A DNA stretch of 8,373 nt from Actinomycetes bacterium (GTDB taxonomy: Bacteria; Actinomycetota; Actinomycetes; Streptosporangiales; Streptosporangiaceae). A model generated the notes under the pieces. It had not been told where the DNA came from, did no database searches, and saw only the letters and a program-made list of their open reading frames with translations. Each line of letters starts with the position of its first letter. Positions within the stretch are counted from its first letter, which is position 1. A program made the translations under genes and the position numbers. Positions 7,514 to 8,373 of this stretch are shown here, in pieces. The stretch covers positions 1 to 8,373 of the forward strand of contig JAFACJ010000228.1 of the NCBI GenBank assembly GCA_023425615.1. Direction: 5' to 3'.

Positions 7514-8011
7514 GTGACAGTGACGCATGAGGAGACGGCTCAGGGCACGGTCCTACATTTCGTCCGCTTCACCGAACCTGAGCTGGATCTGGAGGACATC
7601 TGCCTGGAGGTCCACGCCGGTTCGGCCGAAGTGTCACGCGCCCTGGCGCACCGCGTACACCAGGTGACCGTCGTCGACCCCTCGTCCGAGGCGCTCGCCG
7701 ACGGCAAGCGCCTGGCCGACCGGGAGGCGTTGACGAACCTCGTCTTCCAGCGGGGCGACGCCACCGCGCTCCCGCATCTCGACCGCACCTTCACCCTGGT
7801 GCTGTGCCGTGACGCGCTGGGAACGGTCGCGGATCCCGGCGCGGTGGTACGGGAGATGGTACGGGTCAGCCGTCCCGGCGGCGCCGTCATCCTCGCGGAC
7901 TCCCGGCTGGGCGTCGCGGAGCTCAGCGGTCTGCTCTCCGCCGCGGGCGCCGACGTGCGGCGCACCGACACCGCACACGGCCACGCTTATGTCGAGGCTT
8001 TCGCGCCTTAA
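7514..8011 (+). CDS. Small class I SAM-methyltransferase-like protein with degenerate SAM loop
   Basis: From GTG 7514 the product has 165 residues and ends at TAA 8009-8011. An upstream GTG at 7487 would add nine residues, but the Shine-Dalgarno favours 7514. The order of elements is that of a Rossmann-fold (UbiE/Methyltransf_11-like) methyltransferase. Strand 1 and loop are at 29-38, and VTVVDPS at 51-57 has the acidic Asp55 expected to hold the SAM ribose. GDATALP at 81-87 precedes the strand-4 segment LVLC at 95-98, VSRPGGAVILAD spans 118-129, and a short alpha/beta end closes the protein. The motif I loop reads LEVHAGSA (31-38), where active enzymes usually have (D/E)xGxGxG: two of three glycines are His34 and Ala38. 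The protein is shorter than the usual 200-260 residues. The substrate is unknown and activity uncertain. It is probably its own transcription unit, given the 107-base gap and palindromes upstream. Confidence 0.7.
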   Translation: MTVTHEETAQGTVLHFVRFTEPELDLEDICLEVHAGSAEVSRALAHRVHQVTVVDPSSEALADGKRLADREALTNLVFQRGDATALPHLDRTFTLVLCRDALGTVADPGAVVREMVRVSRPGGAVILADSRLGVAELSGLLSAAGADVRRTDTAHGHAYVEAFAP

Positions 8012-8026
8012 GTGATCTTTTGTTAT

Positions 8027-8042
8027 TCGAACGTACTGTTGA
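8027..8042. promoter_or_regulatory. Partial LexA-like site upstream of the promoter
   Basis: TCGAAC-GTAC-TGTTGA has a perfect left half of the actinobacterial SOS box TCGAAC-N4-GTTCGA and a poor right half (3 of 6 in register). It overlaps the -35 box and shares the 9-base start TTCGAACGT with the much better site 41 bases downstream. It may be an auxiliary or decayed LexA site. Confidence 0.25.
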
Positions 8043-8067
8043 GGCGGAGGGGATCAGCGGCTAGGCT
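8039..8067 (+). promoter_or_regulatory. Sigma-70-type promoter giving a probable leaderless transcript
   Basis: TTGAGG (8039-8044, 4/6 to TTGACA), a 17-base spacer and TAGGCT (8062-8067, fits TAnnnT) form a well-spaced housekeeping promoter. Transcription should begin six to seven bases after the -10 box, at or next to the G of GTG 8074, so the message would have no leader. There is no Shine-Dalgarno before that GTG, which agrees. Leaderless genes with this layout are common in actinobacteria. Confidence 0.65.
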
Positions 8068-8083
8068 TCGAACGTGGGTTCTA
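8068..8083. promoter_or_regulatory. LexA (SOS) box over the start of the right-hand gene
   Basis: TCGAAC-GTGG-GTTCTA matches the mycobacterial/actinobacterial LexA consensus TCGAAC-N4-GTTCGA at 11 of 12 fixed bases; the only difference is T for G at 8082. It starts immediately after the -10 box and covers the predicted transcription start and the GTG codon, a position where bound LexA would block initiation. DNA-damage induction of the downstream gene is the direct prediction. Confidence 0.6.
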
Positions 8084-8373
8084 CCGCTGACCTCTCCGAC
8101 TCCCCGGCCGCGCTGGCGATGCGCATCGGCGTCGTCGCCGCCGAGACCGCGCTGAGCACCCTGCTGCACAACGTCGACTTCGAGGCCGCCGCCGAAGAGG
8201 ACTACGACCTGCGCGGCTTCATCGCCCCCGCCGACTGGCCCGTCTTCTCCCTCGTCCTGGACACCCTCGCCGCCCCCCGTCCCGGCGACGAGCGCCCCCT
8301 CGCCGAACGCCGCTCCCAGGCACTCCTCGACCTGGCCCGCCTCTGCCGCGCCGCCCGCGAGTCCTCCCTGAAC
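8074..8373 (+). CDS. DUF222/13E12-like protein (possible HNH-endonuclease family), 3' end outside window
   Basis: An open frame of exactly 100 codons runs from GTG 8074 to the window edge without a stop; there is no Shine-Dalgarno, and the promoter suggests a leaderless message. Residues 46-94 resemble the C-terminal part of DUF222, the domain that precedes the HNH nuclease in actinobacterial 13E12-repeat proteins. The resemblance is a hydrophobic run after a D/P-rich turn, then LDTLAAPRPG (62-71), then AERRSQALLDLAR (77-89), recalling the family's LDALAAPRP and QRRADALVELAR segments. This is recognition from memory, not a search. Only about 45 residues come before it, whereas full DUF222 proteins usually have well over 100, so the protein looks N-terminally short or only distantly related. 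Any HNH domain would lie beyond the window. Several 13E12-family genes in M. tuberculosis are LexA-regulated, which fits the SOS box here. An alternative is an unrelated alpha-helical actinobacterial protein. Confidence 0.5.
   Translation, partial: MGSTADLSDSPAALAMRIGVVAAETALSTLLHNVDFEAAAEEDYDLRGFIAPADWPVFSLVLDTLAAPRPGDERPLAERRSQALLDLARLCRAARESSLN

Noticed and set aside
7995..8020. Possible intrinsic terminator after the methyltransferase-like gene (AGGC-N6-GCCT followed by CTTTT)
   Set aside because: The stem is only 4-5 bp, lies inside the coding end, and the T run is 12 bases away and short, so it is too weak to call.
1..8373. CRISPR arrays, tRNA or rRNA genes, insertion sequences, attachment sites
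   Set aside because: No spaced direct-repeat array, tRNA-like sequence, transposase or terminal inverted repeats were seen; the window is almost fully occupied by five genes.

Overview
The window is GC-rich (clearly above 65% by eye) with GTG start codons throughout, G/C-ending codons and at least one probable leaderless promoter. It carries an adnA-adnB helicase-nuclease pair. That pair is characteristic of actinomycetes, so this is very likely a chromosomal segment of a high-GC actinobacterium. A Streptomyces or Streptosporangiales/Thermomonosporaceae-like host is a guess; the sequence alone does not settle the family.

Layout, all genes on the + strand. (1) Positions 1-893 hold the 3' part of a tetratricopeptide-repeat protein with five motif units in exact 42-residue register and a proline-rich tail. 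Its reading frame is open through the left edge. (2) 958-4134 is adnA and 4131-7406 is adnB, overlapping by 4 bases (GTGA) as a translationally coupled pair. Together they encode the AdnAB motor-nuclease that resects DNA double-strand breaks. Each subunit has an N-terminal UvrD/SF1A motor and a C-terminal RecB-like nuclease, and AdnA also has the four cysteines of an AddB-type iron-sulfur cluster. (3) 7407-7513 is a short intergenic region, unusually rich in GTGA/TCAC palindromes that look like CRP/FNR-family operator sites. (4) 7514-8011 encodes a small class I SAM-methyltransferase-like protein whose SAM-binding glycine loop is degenerate. (5) 8012-8073 holds a well-formed sigma-70-type promoter. 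It fires into the first 100 codons of a gene (8074 to the right edge) resembling the C-terminal part of the DUF222/13E12 domain found in actinobacterial HNH-endonuclease-like proteins. A near-perfect actinobacterial LexA (SOS) box lies over its transcription and translation start.

Functionally, the centre is DNA double-strand-break repair. The right-hand gene has an apparent SOS box, which fits a DNA-damage theme, although whether it works with AdnAB is inference. The methyltransferase-like gene appears to be separately regulated, and the TPR gene has no demonstrable link to repair. The core adnAB genes are a known system. The less expected material is the regulatory DNA at 7401-7513 and 8026-8083 and the degenerate methyltransferase.
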